DNA of 64,000 nt, from assembly GCA_039090855.1 (NCBI GenBank), contig CM077011.1:23251001-23315000 (forward strand), read 5' to 3'. The position numbers and the translations under genes are program-made. Of the stretch, positions 22,990-33,798 are shown piece by piece; the stretch's first letter is position 1, and each line of letters opens with the position of its first letter. Origin of the DNA: Macrothele yani (taxonomy: Eukaryota; Arthropoda; Arachnida; Araneae; Macrothelidae). The notes beneath the pieces are model-generated. The model saw only the letters and a program-made list of their open reading frames with translations. It searched no databases and was not told where the DNA came from.

Positions 22990-24480
22990 TATTATGAATA
23001 GATTTTGCTCCAAAAAATATAGTTTTCCGCTAGGCAACGCAAATGTGATGATACTTCCTTCTGTACCCGTTTTTTTAAAGGTGTGATTGAAAATATATTT
23101 TTTTACGTCTGATACTTTTCATATTTTTGAGTTTTTCATGAAGAAAAGTTCTGCCCAGGCTAGCATGAGCATGCATTTCTGTTTGCGACTGTATATCTAC
23201 TTCTGAAAATCCGATTGAAAAGGAAATTGTGATTCTTCATGGTAAAGGTTGCGAACATTATGTACTTCAAATAAAACACAATTCTCCCGCTAATGGCGCA
23301 TATTTATTAACTTATATCTTAATATCTAGAAGTCTCTGACAAAAAATTCCATCGCATATCATTCTCCACACATAATATTTTGCGAATTTTCCTGCGTCTT
23401 AATAATTCACATTTCGACAGCTACGGGGAGATAGTTCATACTTCAATTTAAAAGAGTCTATTTACTTTCTTGGTCTGATAAACTTCACAGTGAACTGAAG
23501 AACTTTTTGCGACAGTTTTGTTCTCCAAATAACGAAGAATTTTCCTGCTAGGTGAGGTACTTTATATTACGTTTCTATCCATATGGGGGAATCTAACTAT
23601 TCGATTTCAAAATAATATTGTGCTTCCGATATCTTAGCTTATCAGGGAAAATTATGTCTGAAATTTTAAATTTTGCTTATCTCACATTTTTGCCTCAAGT
23701 GGGTGACACTCTGTGTTTCTAATTGCAGAAAGAAGCTCTTTCGGTTCTATAAAGCCTATTAAAAACGTTTATTTTGTGATTCGGCCTGTTCACCATAACG
23801 AACCAAACGCACATTGTGTCATTAAATAAGCAGGAATATTTTCGCCAAGGTGCATAAATTCCCTATCCTTTTTCGACAATGGGTAAGCATCGGTCTTGTT
23901 TGTTTCGTTTGATTTCGGAGATTTGGAATTTCTCCTGCATGGCTGAATGTCAGGACGTAATTTCTTAAATGAACCCTATTTTATATCAGAAACCATTTTC
24001 AGATAATCTGTTTAACTGAAGTTGTTTTCACCTTGAGCGCTATAATCACTTCGAGGCTATAGATTTGTTTGTAATGATGTGCATTACCGTTGTTGCAGAG
24101 TTTTATGGGTTCAGACTTATTTACACTCGTGGAATCAACAAGCTTCAAATTACTTTCAAATACATCGATGTGATTTATTGAGTTTTCGATCCGACTTTCG
24201 TTAATATCAGAAAACTAATTCATTACACATCTTGAACACCAACATTGCGTAAATTAACCAAACTCTTCGATGAGCTATTCTCTAAGGGAACGTTTAACGT
24301 AAAATACATAATGCGGTAATTAAGGAATGAGACTGATTTTAAAAAAATAATCTTTGTGGAACACATGGGACGGCAAAGCATGGTCTTTTGATAAATCATT
24401 TATCATTTATGCAGTGGCAACAGCGTTTGCATGAGAATTGCTCAGATGATTATTTTGGCTGTTCATGACGTCATTCGGTG
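22990..24480. other. AT-rich interval with degenerate recurring motif
   Basis: No gene recognised. Words of the type TTTTCCYGCTAG (near 23022, 23291, 23391, 23542) and AAATCCGATTGAAAAGG (near 23208) recur with irregular spacing of about 100-150 bp. Confidence 0.4.
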
Positions 24481-25500
24481 GAAGAACATTGTCACTGATC
24501 TGTCCTGATGTCGAGATCAAATATTCTGTTCTGATTGCAAATCGGTAAAATTGCGTATGAGACAGCTGAATTGTTGCGTGATGTGTGGGAGGATAATTGC
24601 CTATTTCGTGCACAAATAGTCAGATGGTATGCACGTTTCAAGGAGGGGTGGGAAGATCTGGAAAATGACGAAATCCCCGGACGCCCGATTTCAGTGCTCA
24701 CGTCCGAACTTATTGAGAAACTTCGCCAGAGGATAAAAACTCATCGTTGTGAGGCCATGAGGATGTTGGAATGTGGGCTCGATGTTCATAAGGACGCGAG
24801 TCGTCCAATTTTAGTGCCAGGTTTTGAGTGGAGAGGGGGAGAGTTTGCTCTCGTTAAGTTCTGCATGCTTTGTCAGATGCCCAGAAACATACACGAGCAG
24901 AGTATACAGAAGACATTCTGCAAACTGAAACAATGCAAAATGTTTTCCAAAACATTGTGGTAAGTAAAGGGACATGATGTTCATGATCTTGATACCAAGC
25001 TTCAGAATGCTCAGTGGATATAATTTCAGGTTGCAGAAGTCCAAAATAAAGAAAATGATTGAGTGATTTTCCGAAAGCAAGGGAATTCTGCATCATGAGT
25101 TCATTCCTGAAGGTACAACTCCCCTGGCAATGGTTGCACATCCATTTTGAAATGAGTGTGGAAGAGGAATTTTCGTGTCAGGACTCAGAACAAAAATGGG
25201 CAATGTTTCCGTCTTCACGATAACACACCCACACACAAGGAGCAGTCAATGTACAGCAATTTCTTGCACAAAAATAAGTGTGTGTACTCAACCACCCACC
25301 CTAATCTCCAGATTTGTCACCGTGTGACTAATTCTTATTCCCTAAATTAAAGCTGCCTTTAAAAGGAAAAGTGTTTCAAGACATTGAAGACATACAAAGA
25401 ACTGTTACATCAGCTGCTCACTCCATACCAAAGGATGACATCTGCAATTCCTTCCTGTCACTGGCTTATCTTCCATTAACGCAGGAGGAATGCATGTCAA
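24480..25500 (+). pseudogene. Mariner-type transposase remnant
   Basis: The open frame 24535-24963 shows the mariner N-terminal HTH region (YETAELLRDVWEDNCLFRAQ then WYARFKEGWEDLENDEIPGR). The normal family reading is W..RF..G...D..R.GRP. About 300 bp later, LHDNTPTHKEQS preserves the second catalytic block (D-N-x-P-x-H), and YSPDLAP-like sequence around 25290-25330 is heavily decayed. The first catalytic region is not recognisable. This is the SETMAR-like mariner group; there are no terminal repeats I can place. Confidence 0.75.
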
Positions 25501-25984
25501 ATAAAATATACTTACGTAAGTTTTCCTGCTTTTCCATTTTTTGATTCATTCTCATTACGTAATTGCCGCACTATTTGGTTACCTATTAATCTAGAAAGTG
25601 AGTAAACTTTCGCCGACATCTTTGTTTTCAGATAACAATTAGTTTCACAGCTAATGGATTTCTTTTCTTAATATACAGGGATCACTTAAGAATATTTCAT
25701 TCTTTCAGATAAGTTGTTTTGTCTCAGACGTTGTGGAGAAGCTTCTTCGTTGATGTCATGCGGGAATACTGTAACGCAATTTTGTTTATTAGAATTACTA
25801 CTTAGCGCGTGAGCATTTGTGATAAGCCTTCACATCTCTTCCACTTCATTACTAAAGATCATGAACTTGCATTTAGGCTCATATTATCTTTCATTCTTTC
25901 AACTGATAAGACAAGGTTAATGGAGATTTTTAGCACACCTTTGCTTTGCTGACGTTATAGTCATTTCTGAAATTACCCTCTTTT

Positions 25985-26810
25985 ACTACTCACAGTATGA
26001 TACAGAAACTTGATGGCAACAGTAAAGAAGAATTTTCAGTAAACAAAACGGATGCAAAATGCTTCTTTTTTTTTTTTTTTTTTTTTTTTTGATTGGAGGT
26101 TTAACGACCACCGTGAGCAACTCAATGGGCTATAAGCAGTCGCCCGTCCCTAATTTAGGGTCACTGGTTCCAGGGAAGGGAGAGAGCCAGTGCCGTAAGA
26201 CAAACACGACATCCATGCCTGACCGGGATTCGAACCCGGACCCCTTACGGACGAATGATCAGAGGCCAGCGCCTTAGACCACTGCGCCACCGGGGCGGCC
26301 AAAAATGCTTCTAAAAGGACTCTAGATTTCGAAGTTGTTGTGGCAAACGTATAATTAAACATTGACCTTGGGTAACAGATATCAAGCAAAGTATACCTAG
26401 AGGAAGAAATTAATAGAGATGTAATTCTGTCTGGAGAGCATTTGGAAGAAACAGTGCAATTTTCAACAGAATTTACCATTATGGCTGAAAGAAAAATGTT
26501 TAATCAATGCATGCTTCCAGTTCTTGCTTTTGGAACCTAAAAATGAAAAATACAATAACTAACTGTAGTAATCTCAAAGAAACGTGAAGCGATGCACATT
26601 TGGTGTAACCAAGAATGCTAAGAACAGGAATTGTTGGCTGTGAAAATGACATGATTTCATCACATCCCTAATAAACTAAACGGCACTACCAATGAGTTGG
26701 GCAAAAATTGAGTATCGCAGAAAAAGACACAACCGAAGACCATGGGAAAATGGATGGAGGGCGTTCATCCAGCACTGAATTGGGACAGTCTGTTTATGAT
26801 GATGTTTATA
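25985..26810 (+). mobile_element. Decayed RTE LINE 3' fragment split by a SINE
   Basis: Sequence at 26375-26520 matches the RTE copies here at the GQQISSEG to CLKRKVFDQCILPVL section, with many substitutions. Sequence at 26740-26805 matches the final HGRWVDEIR to FIQQW section and ends in a TGATGATG tail. The middle is deleted. A family 1 SINE with a perfect 11-bp target duplication sits in its left part, so this LINE copy predates the SINE. Confidence 0.65.
26067..26301 (-). mobile_element. SINE family 1, well-preserved copy
   Basis: On the minus strand the tRNA-like head begins at the right end: GGTGGCGCAGTGGTCTAAGG A-box region, then GGGTTCGAATCCCGG B box near 26222-26240. The family blocks follow, ending in an A-tail of about 25 residues. 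The target-site duplication AAAATGCTTCT is at 26056-26066 and 26302-26312. Pol III promoter boxes, A-tail and TSD together identify a LINE-mobilised SINE. Confidence 0.93.
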
Positions 26811-27057
26811 GCTGTCATGAAAAAAAAATTGGCCACATGATGTCCTTCTCACACAGTAGTTATCCCTTTACTTCAAGTTGTACAAAAAATCTTGCATTGG
26901 AATTAACCCTTTAATACAAGGCACTCTATTTTCGGCTTTTACCAAGCATTAAAACGTCGCCAATGGGTTGATTTTTCTTTAAATGTTTAAATCCAGAAAC
27001 TTAGGACACCTAGCCCAGTGTACGATTACACAAAAAGAATTACCTCAATATGAACTT

Positions 27058-27219
27058 GTGACGTGCCTACCCAGCAGGACGCACACGACATAAAGACAGA
27101 TAGCAGCGATAACGAACGTCCGCGTAGCTCAATTGGTAGAGCGCCTTATTCCGGAATGAAAGGATCCGGGTTCGAGCTCCGGCGTATACAAGAATGACGG
27201 AGAAATTTACTTCGTTATA
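27058..27219 (+). repeat. TRIM 5' LTR
   Basis: It starts GTGACGTGCC, forms a strong hairpin at once (GTGCCTGC facing GCAGGACGCAC), carries the tRNA-like unit and ends ACTTCGTTATA. It differs from the 3' LTR at about ten positions, including decay of the tRNA-like acceptor end. Confidence 0.9.
27118..27190 (+). other. tRNA-like unit in TRIM 5' LTR
   Basis: 73 nt; A box TAGCTCAATTGG and B box GGTTCGAGCTC. The acceptor 3' strand (CGTATAC) no longer pairs fully with the 5' strand GTCCGCG. Confidence 0.82.
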
Positions 27220-27220
27220 A

Positions 27221-27232
27221 TGGCGCCCGAAC
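27221..27232 (+). promoter_or_regulatory. TRIM primer-binding site
   Basis: TGGCGCCCGAAC, one base after the LTR end. It is identical to the PBS of the gypsy element at 2825-2836 and of tRNA-Lys type. Confidence 0.88.
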
Positions 27233-27258
27233 TTCCCGGATGACCCGGCAGTTCAAGA

Positions 27259-27295
27259 TCTCGCAATGGTGTGATGTTCTTTCCACACCGCGAGA
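27259..27295 (+). other. Hairpin next to TRIM PBS
   Basis: TCTCGC pairs with GCGAGA, and inside it GGTGTG pairs with CACACC around a loop of about 10 bases. The outer stem is exactly conserved in the second TRIM copy (38768-38804). Its position just after the PBS recalls retroviral leader stems used for dimerisation or packaging; that role is inference. Confidence 0.7.
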
Positions 27296-27465
27296 TAGGA
27301 AAAATAAGAGAATCCCTCCTTCAGCGCTTCGAAAATAAATGTGTGTGACGTTGCAATCCACACACCAGATTGACTGGGAGTTCTCATGTGCACGATCTAC
27401 AGCGGATGGCTGCCGCCTACGACGATTCATGGTCACGGCTGTCCCCTGGGCCATGACCCCGGCTT

Positions 27466-27477
27466 CTTTCGGGGGAT
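27466..27477 (+). promoter_or_regulatory. TRIM polypurine tract
   Basis: The short tract CGGGGGATA lies directly before the 3' LTR, where plus-strand priming is expected. The second TRIM copy has CCGGGGAT in the same place. Confidence 0.7.
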
Positions 27478-27643
27478 ATGACGTGCCTGCCCAGCAGGAC
27501 GCACACGACATAAAGGCAGATATCAGCGATAACGAACGTACGTCCGCGTAGCTCAATTGGTAGAGCGACTTATTCCGGAATGACGGGACCCGGGTTCAAG
27601 CCCCGGTGCGGACAAAAATGACGGAGAAATTTACTTCGTTATA
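27478..27643 (+). repeat. TRIM 3' LTR
   Basis: Same unit as 27058-27219, with a 4-bp internal duplication (CGTACGTC before the tRNA-like unit). It ends CGTTATA directly before the target duplication. Confidence 0.9.
27542..27614 (+). other. tRNA-like unit in TRIM 3' LTR, best preserved
   Basis: 73 nt with a complete 7-bp acceptor stem (GTCCGCG with TGCGGAC), a D-stem GCTC/GAGC and a T-stem CCGGG/CCCGG. The A box is TAGCTCAATTGG and the B box GGTTCAAGCCC. The loop positions would read CCG, but the anticodon stem does not pair, so it is unlikely to be a working tRNA. It does look able to recruit TFIIIC. Confidence 0.82.
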
Positions 27644-27644
27644 A

Positions 27645-28369
27645 ACTTTTTAAGCAGGGATGTGACTTGAAGTAAGAACTTTCGTCGCGTAGAGGCAGAA
27701 TTGTGCGTTATTAAGAATAAGAAATTACGTAGGAACTACTCTTCGTTGCGGACGATATCTGACGAGACAGCGATTTGGACTTTCGGAAAGCGTATTATTC
27801 TTTCTACAGTGGAAAAACTCCGGATCATTTCAAAATATACAACTACTTATAGCCATAAGAGTTGCTCACAGTAGTCGTTATACCTCGAAAGAAAAAAGGA
27901 AAGAGGCACAGTAGCAACTGTGCCGCAATGTACAACGTAGAACTACGTGAACTATCACTATTTTATGGCTCTATCTCACTAATTGTACGTCATTAAAGTA
28001 TAAAGCGAAGGACAGTTGACGTAGCACAACGTTGTAGGTTGTGACACAGTTGCTACTGCGACCCTTTGCTTTTTTTTTCAGATGTAAGATTTTAATAAGT
28101 AAAACGAAAGAAAGGTTTTCTTTATTTATTTAAAATAAACTTATACCAACAATCCATAGAAACTTATGCTGATTATAAATTAATGTTAGTAGAAGTAGAA
28201 GGCATAGTATCATCGTTGTGAGTAGTTGTTGCTAAAATTGTTTCTGAAGAAATCGTTCTTCAGAAACAATTTTTCAATCTCCTTGGTTGCCTTGTTATAA
28301 CTTTAGCAATGCGTCTCTAGCCTAATGTACTCTTCTTGTTTACGCTTTCCAACCGTAGGTTGAAGAAGC
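27645..28369. other. Interval without recognised genes
   Basis: AT-rich. An inverted pair CTTCAGAAACAATTTT / AATTGTTTCTGAAG lies near 28236-28277. No coding motif. Confidence 0.4.
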
Positions 28370-28840
28370 GTATATGCTCCAGCTTTGTCCGTCTGTCTGT
28401 TCGCATGATAACTTGCGTAAAAATGGTTCGATTTCGATGAAATTTTAGTATGTGGTAGGGGATAAACTGGGGACGAATCCTGTTAAAAATGGGTGAAATG
28501 GGGTCAAGGGTCAAAACATAGGAGCGGGATTCATTCCATCGCCCTTATGCGTTATAACTTATACGTAAAAATGCTTCGAGTGCTACAAAAACGTTATCAT
28601 GTTGTTCCGGTGATATACTGAACCGGTTTCTTTGAATATCATTGAAATGGGGTGAAAAGTCAGAGCACGAAAGCGAGATTTATTCCACAGCCAGTGTCCT
28701 CATAACTTGACAAAAATTTTTCTATTGCGACAAAGCTTTACTATGTTGTTCCGAATGTATACTGAACGAATCAATAGTCAAAGTAGGGAGGGAGGTTTAT
28801 CTGCGCGCGATCTCTGGTATGTTGGAAAGCGTATCGTAAT
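28370..28840. repeat. Three degenerate 130-150-bp tandem units
   Basis: Each unit contains ATAACTT..GTAAAAATG, a GTTGTTCCG or equivalent block with a TATACTGAAC element, GAAATGGGGTGAAA or GAAATGGGGTCAAG, and GAGATTTATTCC or GGGATTCATTCC. Units start near 28407, 28553 and 28690. The first contains TCCGTCTGTCTGTTCGC, a word common in arthropod repeats. The family is not identified. Confidence 0.6.
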
Positions 28841-28975
28841 CAATGCATTACATGATTTTACTAAGTTGTTGTTGTTCTTGTTCAGATTTACAATGCATCG
28901 GCGATGTAAAGATTTTGGATGTAATACATTCCTTATAAAGCGAAGTTCTGAAGATTGGCGATGTACATTGGTATT

Positions 28976-29199
28976 TTTTTTTTTTTTTTTTTGATTGGGG
29001 GCTAACGACCACCGTGAGCAGCTCAGTGTGCTATAAGAAGTCGCCCGTCCCTAATGTAAGACCACTGGTTCCAGGGAAGGAAGAGAGCCAGGGCCGTAAG
29101 ACAAACACAACATCCATGCCTCACCGGGATTCGAACCCGAACCCCTTTCGGACGAACGATCAGGAGCCACCGCTTAGACCACTGCGCCACCGGGGCGGC
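28976..29199 (-). mobile_element. SINE family 1 copy with 11-bp TSD
   Basis: Family blocks as at 26067, A-tail on the minus strand (T-run 28976-28992) and tRNA-like head at the right end. Target duplication ACATTGGTATT at 28965-28975 and 29200-29210. Confidence 0.92.
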
Positions 29200-29210
29200 A
29201 CATTGGTATT

Positions 29211-30269
29211 CCATGGCTCGGAGTGAAAATTTTAAAATTGGATCGATGACATCAATCCCCATCTATTCTTCCTGTTCAGGCTCAATATGTGCAGTTGAAG
29301 TGGAAGGTTGTGGCCTAGAGTCGAACTCAGGTGAAACACATCCTGGCGCGCGGATTTTTGACGTTCTCTACATTTCCGTGACCTTTCGGTTGATGACTTA
29401 GTGAATTCATGTGGTTTTCCCCTAGCTGTTTCTTCAACTTTTGTCCGTTCTTATAGTAATCCTCCCCTGGATTTTCACGGCATTTCTAAATTTTAGTCAG
29501 CAATTTTGTTTTGCCTAAAACATAAATAAATGTCAAATCCACTTTATTTGGCTTTATCACATGCGTCCGCTAGCTCTGACGATCAGCTACGGAATGCGGA
29601 GTTGAGGTCATCGCTATCATTATATATTCACTAGTTATCAACCTTAAAACGGTGTGCCGCGAAACAAAATCACGCGAAAGTTAGCTTAAATTTCTAACGT
29701 TACTGTAACGAAAGGTTAAGGGTAGACGGTTGAAATTTGTTTTATAATAAATGGGACGATAAACTATCTAATGCTGTATCATTTATTTCTCTACGAGTAT
29801 TAGTTTTCGAAGATGTAAGCGTTCAAAGTGTTTTTTTATTTTCGTGCTCTCGATGTTAATCCATACCCAGCGCGAAGAAAGACGTAGGTCTACGTCATAA
29901 TTACGTACTAAGTCAAATTGCTTAAGGAACGAACTTTATCTGACGCAGATGTAAGTTCTTCAACAGGATTGCTAGAAATTAAAATCCCGCTGTGAATGGA
30001 AATATGACCGTATGTCTACTAGCTACTGAAATGTGCAATCGGAAAGAAGAGAAAACGTTAAAAAGTTTTACGCATGCGTTAGAAAAATAAATCGAATTGA
30101 GTATTTATAAGCAAAGATAGCAAGGAAAGTATTCAAGCGTCTTAATACGAAAATCTGAACATTACTTGAGGTTGAGGTTGTGTGCAGTGTTCCTCATAGT
30201 AAATGGCATCCCGTACGAAAAACGTGTTTTTTCGAGGGGACGTTTTATTGCGGATGCATCGTCGACACC
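29211..30269. other. Interval without recognised genes
   Basis: No motif or family recognised; frames are short and unsupported. Confidence 0.4.
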
Positions 30270-30606
30270 TGGCCACTTTGCCGCGCACGACGAAGTGGTC
30301 ATTGCTTCTGGTTATCACGGAAAGGACCTCGGTTCGACCCTAGTTAGGTAGAAACGTTTGAATGACTAAATATCCACGGTTCCTAGGATGAACGAGTTAA
30401 GCCGACGGACTCAGGGCACCGGAGCCCGGTAATTGAATTAAGAGAATCCCTACCGCCCCCTTTCTACCTCGCTTCCGTATGACTTTCCTGTTGGGCACTT
30501 TAACCCAAATCTCCTAGTTTCCTACTTCTAAGGTGATTGTTTATGATCTGGAGGATGAGGTTAGGCACTCACTTCCCAAAGTCCTTTTCATAAACATCTA
30601 TGAAAA
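30270..30606 (+). mobile_element. SINE family 2, degenerate copy
   Basis: Shares CACGGAAAGGACCTC..GGTTCGACCCT (B-box region), AATATCC, TTTCTACCTCGCTTCCGTAT and CTTCCTACTTCTAAGG blocks with the copies at 6239 and 40066. The A-box end is worn. Confidence 0.78.
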
Positions 30607-31157
30607 TACAAATTATTCCTTACAACACCTAGTGACCGAATTGTGCATTAGGAATAAAAGGTGAACGCATTCCCAAAATGTTTTCCGTAGTGAGAGAAAT
30701 ACGGCTCGAAGAAAAACAATTTTAAAATCAGACCTTCAGAAGTAGAAATAACGAGGGAACTAAAAGTGAACTGTACCACTCAGTGGAAAACTTGTACATT
30801 ATGATGAGCAGAAAATAAGCGCAAATTGCTTTCCTTAGGTGATGTCTAATCAGGAACATTTGTTTCAGTTACATGTATGGCCCAAACCATTATAATCAAA
30901 TTTGACTTTGGGAGTTGTCATACCCAGCGCAGAATGTATACAGATAGCAGAAGCAAGGTATGTTAGTACGCTAGTACCAAGCACGGCACGTACCCATCGG
31001 AATTTGTGACCGGTATAATTATCAGCGTTTTGAAGGTGGAAGCGTGAATCTCAGCAACTGTAGGCATAGTTGGTTGTTTGGGGGCTATAGTTGTGGCGGA
31101 AACGTCCCGAAGAAGAACGCGAATTCACCCAAAATGCTGAAAAGGGGCGACATATGA

Positions 31158-31160
<3 letters not shown>

Positions 31161-31210
<50 letters not shown>
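31161..31210. repeat. (AC)n microsatellite
   Basis: Uninterrupted run of about 25 CA units. Confidence 0.97.
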
Positions 31211-31211
<1 letters not shown>

Positions 31212-31814
31212 CTCGCGGTCTCTCAATTAATAGGTCGTTTACAACTATTACACACAGAGAAATGTTTTCAAGCGCACAATTCAATGTACCCTCTTGCGTA
31301 TTGGTCCAAGGCGTCAGCGGCCTGTTCACATGGCCTTGCTGACGGTTCGTCGACTTGCTCATGTGACCATGCTGACAGATAGAAAAACAAAGATACTCAC
31401 GTGAAATCCCGCCAGCGTTCGCGTGGTCTCTCTCCAACGCTACTCATAAAAGAACCCTGCTTCTGTCCTCACTGTAACACAGTTTATAATTGAGTAGCAC
31501 TGGAAGCACGTGCACCCGATTTGTCCTTGAGAATAGCTAATCAGCTCCTTCCGCGCTGGAACTAGCTGCCGCCATCTGCCAATGTCGTTCGACTATCCGT
31601 CTGCTCCGCGTTGCGATGACGAAGTCAGAATACATAGCATAAGCTTTGTGACACGTACATCAATTAGCTGATTAACTTAAGAAAATATTTTAATTTTCCC
31701 GATTCTTTGGATCAAGATCTCTAAAATGAGCCATTTCCCAAGTTCTCGTACGGCGTACCTATGTCTCGCAAATTTGTGGGACACTATATATATTTATATA
31801 TATATACACACACA
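31211..31814. other. Interval without recognised genes
   Basis: No coding motif. It ends in a TA/AC microsatellite (31786-31812) that borders the LINE copy. Confidence 0.4.
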
Positions 31815-33797
31815 TCTTGGGCATATTTCTGAGGTTAACAGAAAAGTAACCAAAGCTCTTATGGAAACAACAACAAAATTGCCGGGTCTAAGAACAAGTT
31901 GCATGTGAACAAATTATCAGGAAAAACCAAAATGTTGATGCAAAAAAGAAGAGAGATGAAGACAACTAAAGAAGATGCGACTTCCAGAGTGGAATATATA
32001 GAGCAATGCAAGACAGTACGAAAAAGTATCACTGAATACGTAAGGAAATTCAACTGTGAACTAGTGAGGAAAACAATTGAAAGCAACCAAAGCCTGAAGA
32101 TAGCAAAGGGACATCTCAGTAAGGGAAGAAAACAGATTATGGCTCTGAGAAAAGAAGATGGCTCTGTAACAAGAAATAGCGGCGAAATCTTGACAAGAGT
32201 GAAAGATTTCTACTCCAAATTATATATAAGTGATGATACATGTACTCCAGACATCATGAAAGGTACCAGTACCAGAGTTCTTCCAGTCCTAACAGCAAAA
32301 GTTGCTCATGCAATCAAGAACATGAAGCGGGGAAAAGCTCCAGGAGAAGATGGAATTACTGTAGACATCATACAAGAAGCAAATGGAGAAATCGAAACAG
32401 TACTCGCCCAAATTTTCACTCGATGCCTTAATGAAGGGAAGATTCCTGAGGATTGGAACAACGCTACAATGATCCTGCTACATAAAAACGGTGACATTGA
32501 GGTTCTCAGAAACTACAGACCTATCAGCCTCCTATCAGTGGTTTATAAAATCTTCACTAAAGTCCTTTCACACCGCTTGAAGGTGACACTGGACATGGCT
32601 CAACCGAGAGAACAAGCTGGACTCAGGAGTGGCTACAGCACAATAGATCATATCCACGTAGTGAGAGAACTAATTGAAAGAGCAAGGGAATATGAACTTC
32701 CATTGTGCATGGCTTTTATCGATTATGAAAAAGCCTTTGATTCGGTGAAACCATCAGCACTTTCAATGGCTCTGAAATCCGGCGGTATTGAAGATGCATA
32801 CATTAATATTATTAATAATATCTATGAAAATGCAACTGCAAAGTTTCGGCTGTTTGAAAATACAACACACATAAAAATTGGAAAGTGAGTGAGACAAGGT
32901 GACACCACATCTCCGAAACTCTTTAATGCCACATTGGGAAATGTCTTTCAATCACTGAACTGGGAAAACAAAGGGATAAATATTAATGGATATTATCTAA
33001 CCGACCTTCGTTTTGCTGATGACGTAATCATTTTTACAACTACCCCATCAGAGCTGCAGACTATGATCCAGGAACTTGCTGACAAGAGTGAAGAAGTGGG
33101 ATTAAAAATGAACTTTCAAAAGACAAAAGTGATGTTCAATGCTTTTACAAGAAATGAAGATTTATCGATTGATGGAGAAAAGCTGGGGATAACAGACACA
33201 TACGTTTATCTTGGACAGCAGATATCAAGTGAGGGTCACATTGATGAAGAAATTAATCGGCGTACAAAACTTGCTTGGAGAGCTTTTGGAAGGAACAGCA
33301 TAATTTTCAAGAGCAATATGCCATTATGTCTTAAAAGGAAAGTGTTTGATCAATGCATCCTTCCAGTGCTTACGTACGGTGCAGTGACGTGGACCTTAAC
33401 TAAAAGAGACATACAAAGGCTGTAGACAACTCAAAGAAGCATGGAGAGGTGCATGTTTTGTGCAACCAGAAGAGATAAGAAGAGTAACTCGTGGATCCAA
33501 AAAATGACAAGAGTGGAAGACATTATGATCAGAGTAAAATCCCTGAAATGGCAATGGGCTGGACAACCTGCCAGAAGGACAGACCGTCGATGGACAGCCG
33601 AAATTTTAGATTGGATTCCAAGGGTAAGGAAAAGACCCAGAAGAAGACCACATGGGAGATCGTTGGATGAAATTCGAAAGTATGCGGGAATGACATGTAG
33701 GAGACTGGCACAAGATAAAACGTTGTGGAGGAAACTTGGGGAGACATTCATCCAGCAGTGGATTAATAATGGTTGACAATGATGATGATGATGATGA
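31815..33797 (+). mobile_element. RTE-clade LINE, 5'-truncated, copy 1
   Basis: A long 3' portion of a non-LTR retrotransposon. It starts inside the region between endonuclease and RT and ends in (GAT)n at 33777-33800. A short trinucleotide or tetranucleotide tail instead of poly(A) is typical of RTE-type LINEs. No apurinic-like endonuclease domain is present. Confidence 0.88.
31845..33776 (+). pseudogene. RTE reverse transcriptase, two nonsense codons
   Basis: The first frame (to 32888) contains the linker (AKMLMQKRR-like basic region), WNNATMILLHK and YRPISLLSVVYKIFTKVLSHRL. It also has the catalytic motif A FIDYEKAFDSV. A TGA replaces the Gly of the conserved GVRQGD motif. The frame then continues (32889-33425) with RQGDTTSPKLF, LRFADDVIIF (catalytic FADD) and the thumb region. 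A TAG replaces Gln near 33423. The last part (33441-33776) carries the RTE C-terminal basic region WQWAGQPARR to FIQQWINNG. Both lesions are substitutions in one frame series. The 41.5-kb copy shows the intact readings. Confidence 0.9.
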
Positions 33798-33798
33798 T

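Larger units (their letters stand above)
27058..27643 (+). mobile_element. Complete TRIM element with tRNA-like LTRs
   Basis: A 586-bp element flanked by a perfect 5-bp target duplication AACTT (27053-27057 and 27644-27648). It consists of a 162-bp LTR, a PBS one base later, a 258-bp non-coding internal region, a purine tract and a second LTR of about 166 bp. It has no coding frame. This layout (two LTRs, PBS, PPT, under 600 bp, 5-bp TSD) is that of terminal-repeat retrotransposons in miniature. Each LTR holds a 73-nt tRNA-like unit. Reverse transcriptase and integrase must come from another element, and the gypsy element at 1-3424, which shares the PBS, is a candidate. Confidence 0.9.

Noticed and set aside
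27542..27614. Functional tRNA-Arg(CCG) gene
   Set aside because: Length, acceptor and T stems fit, but the anticodon stem does not pair, and the unit lies inside an LTR and is repeated with it.
31051..31437. 128-codon frame with a run of CV/VC residues
   Set aside because: Translation of the (AC)n microsatellite; no family motif.
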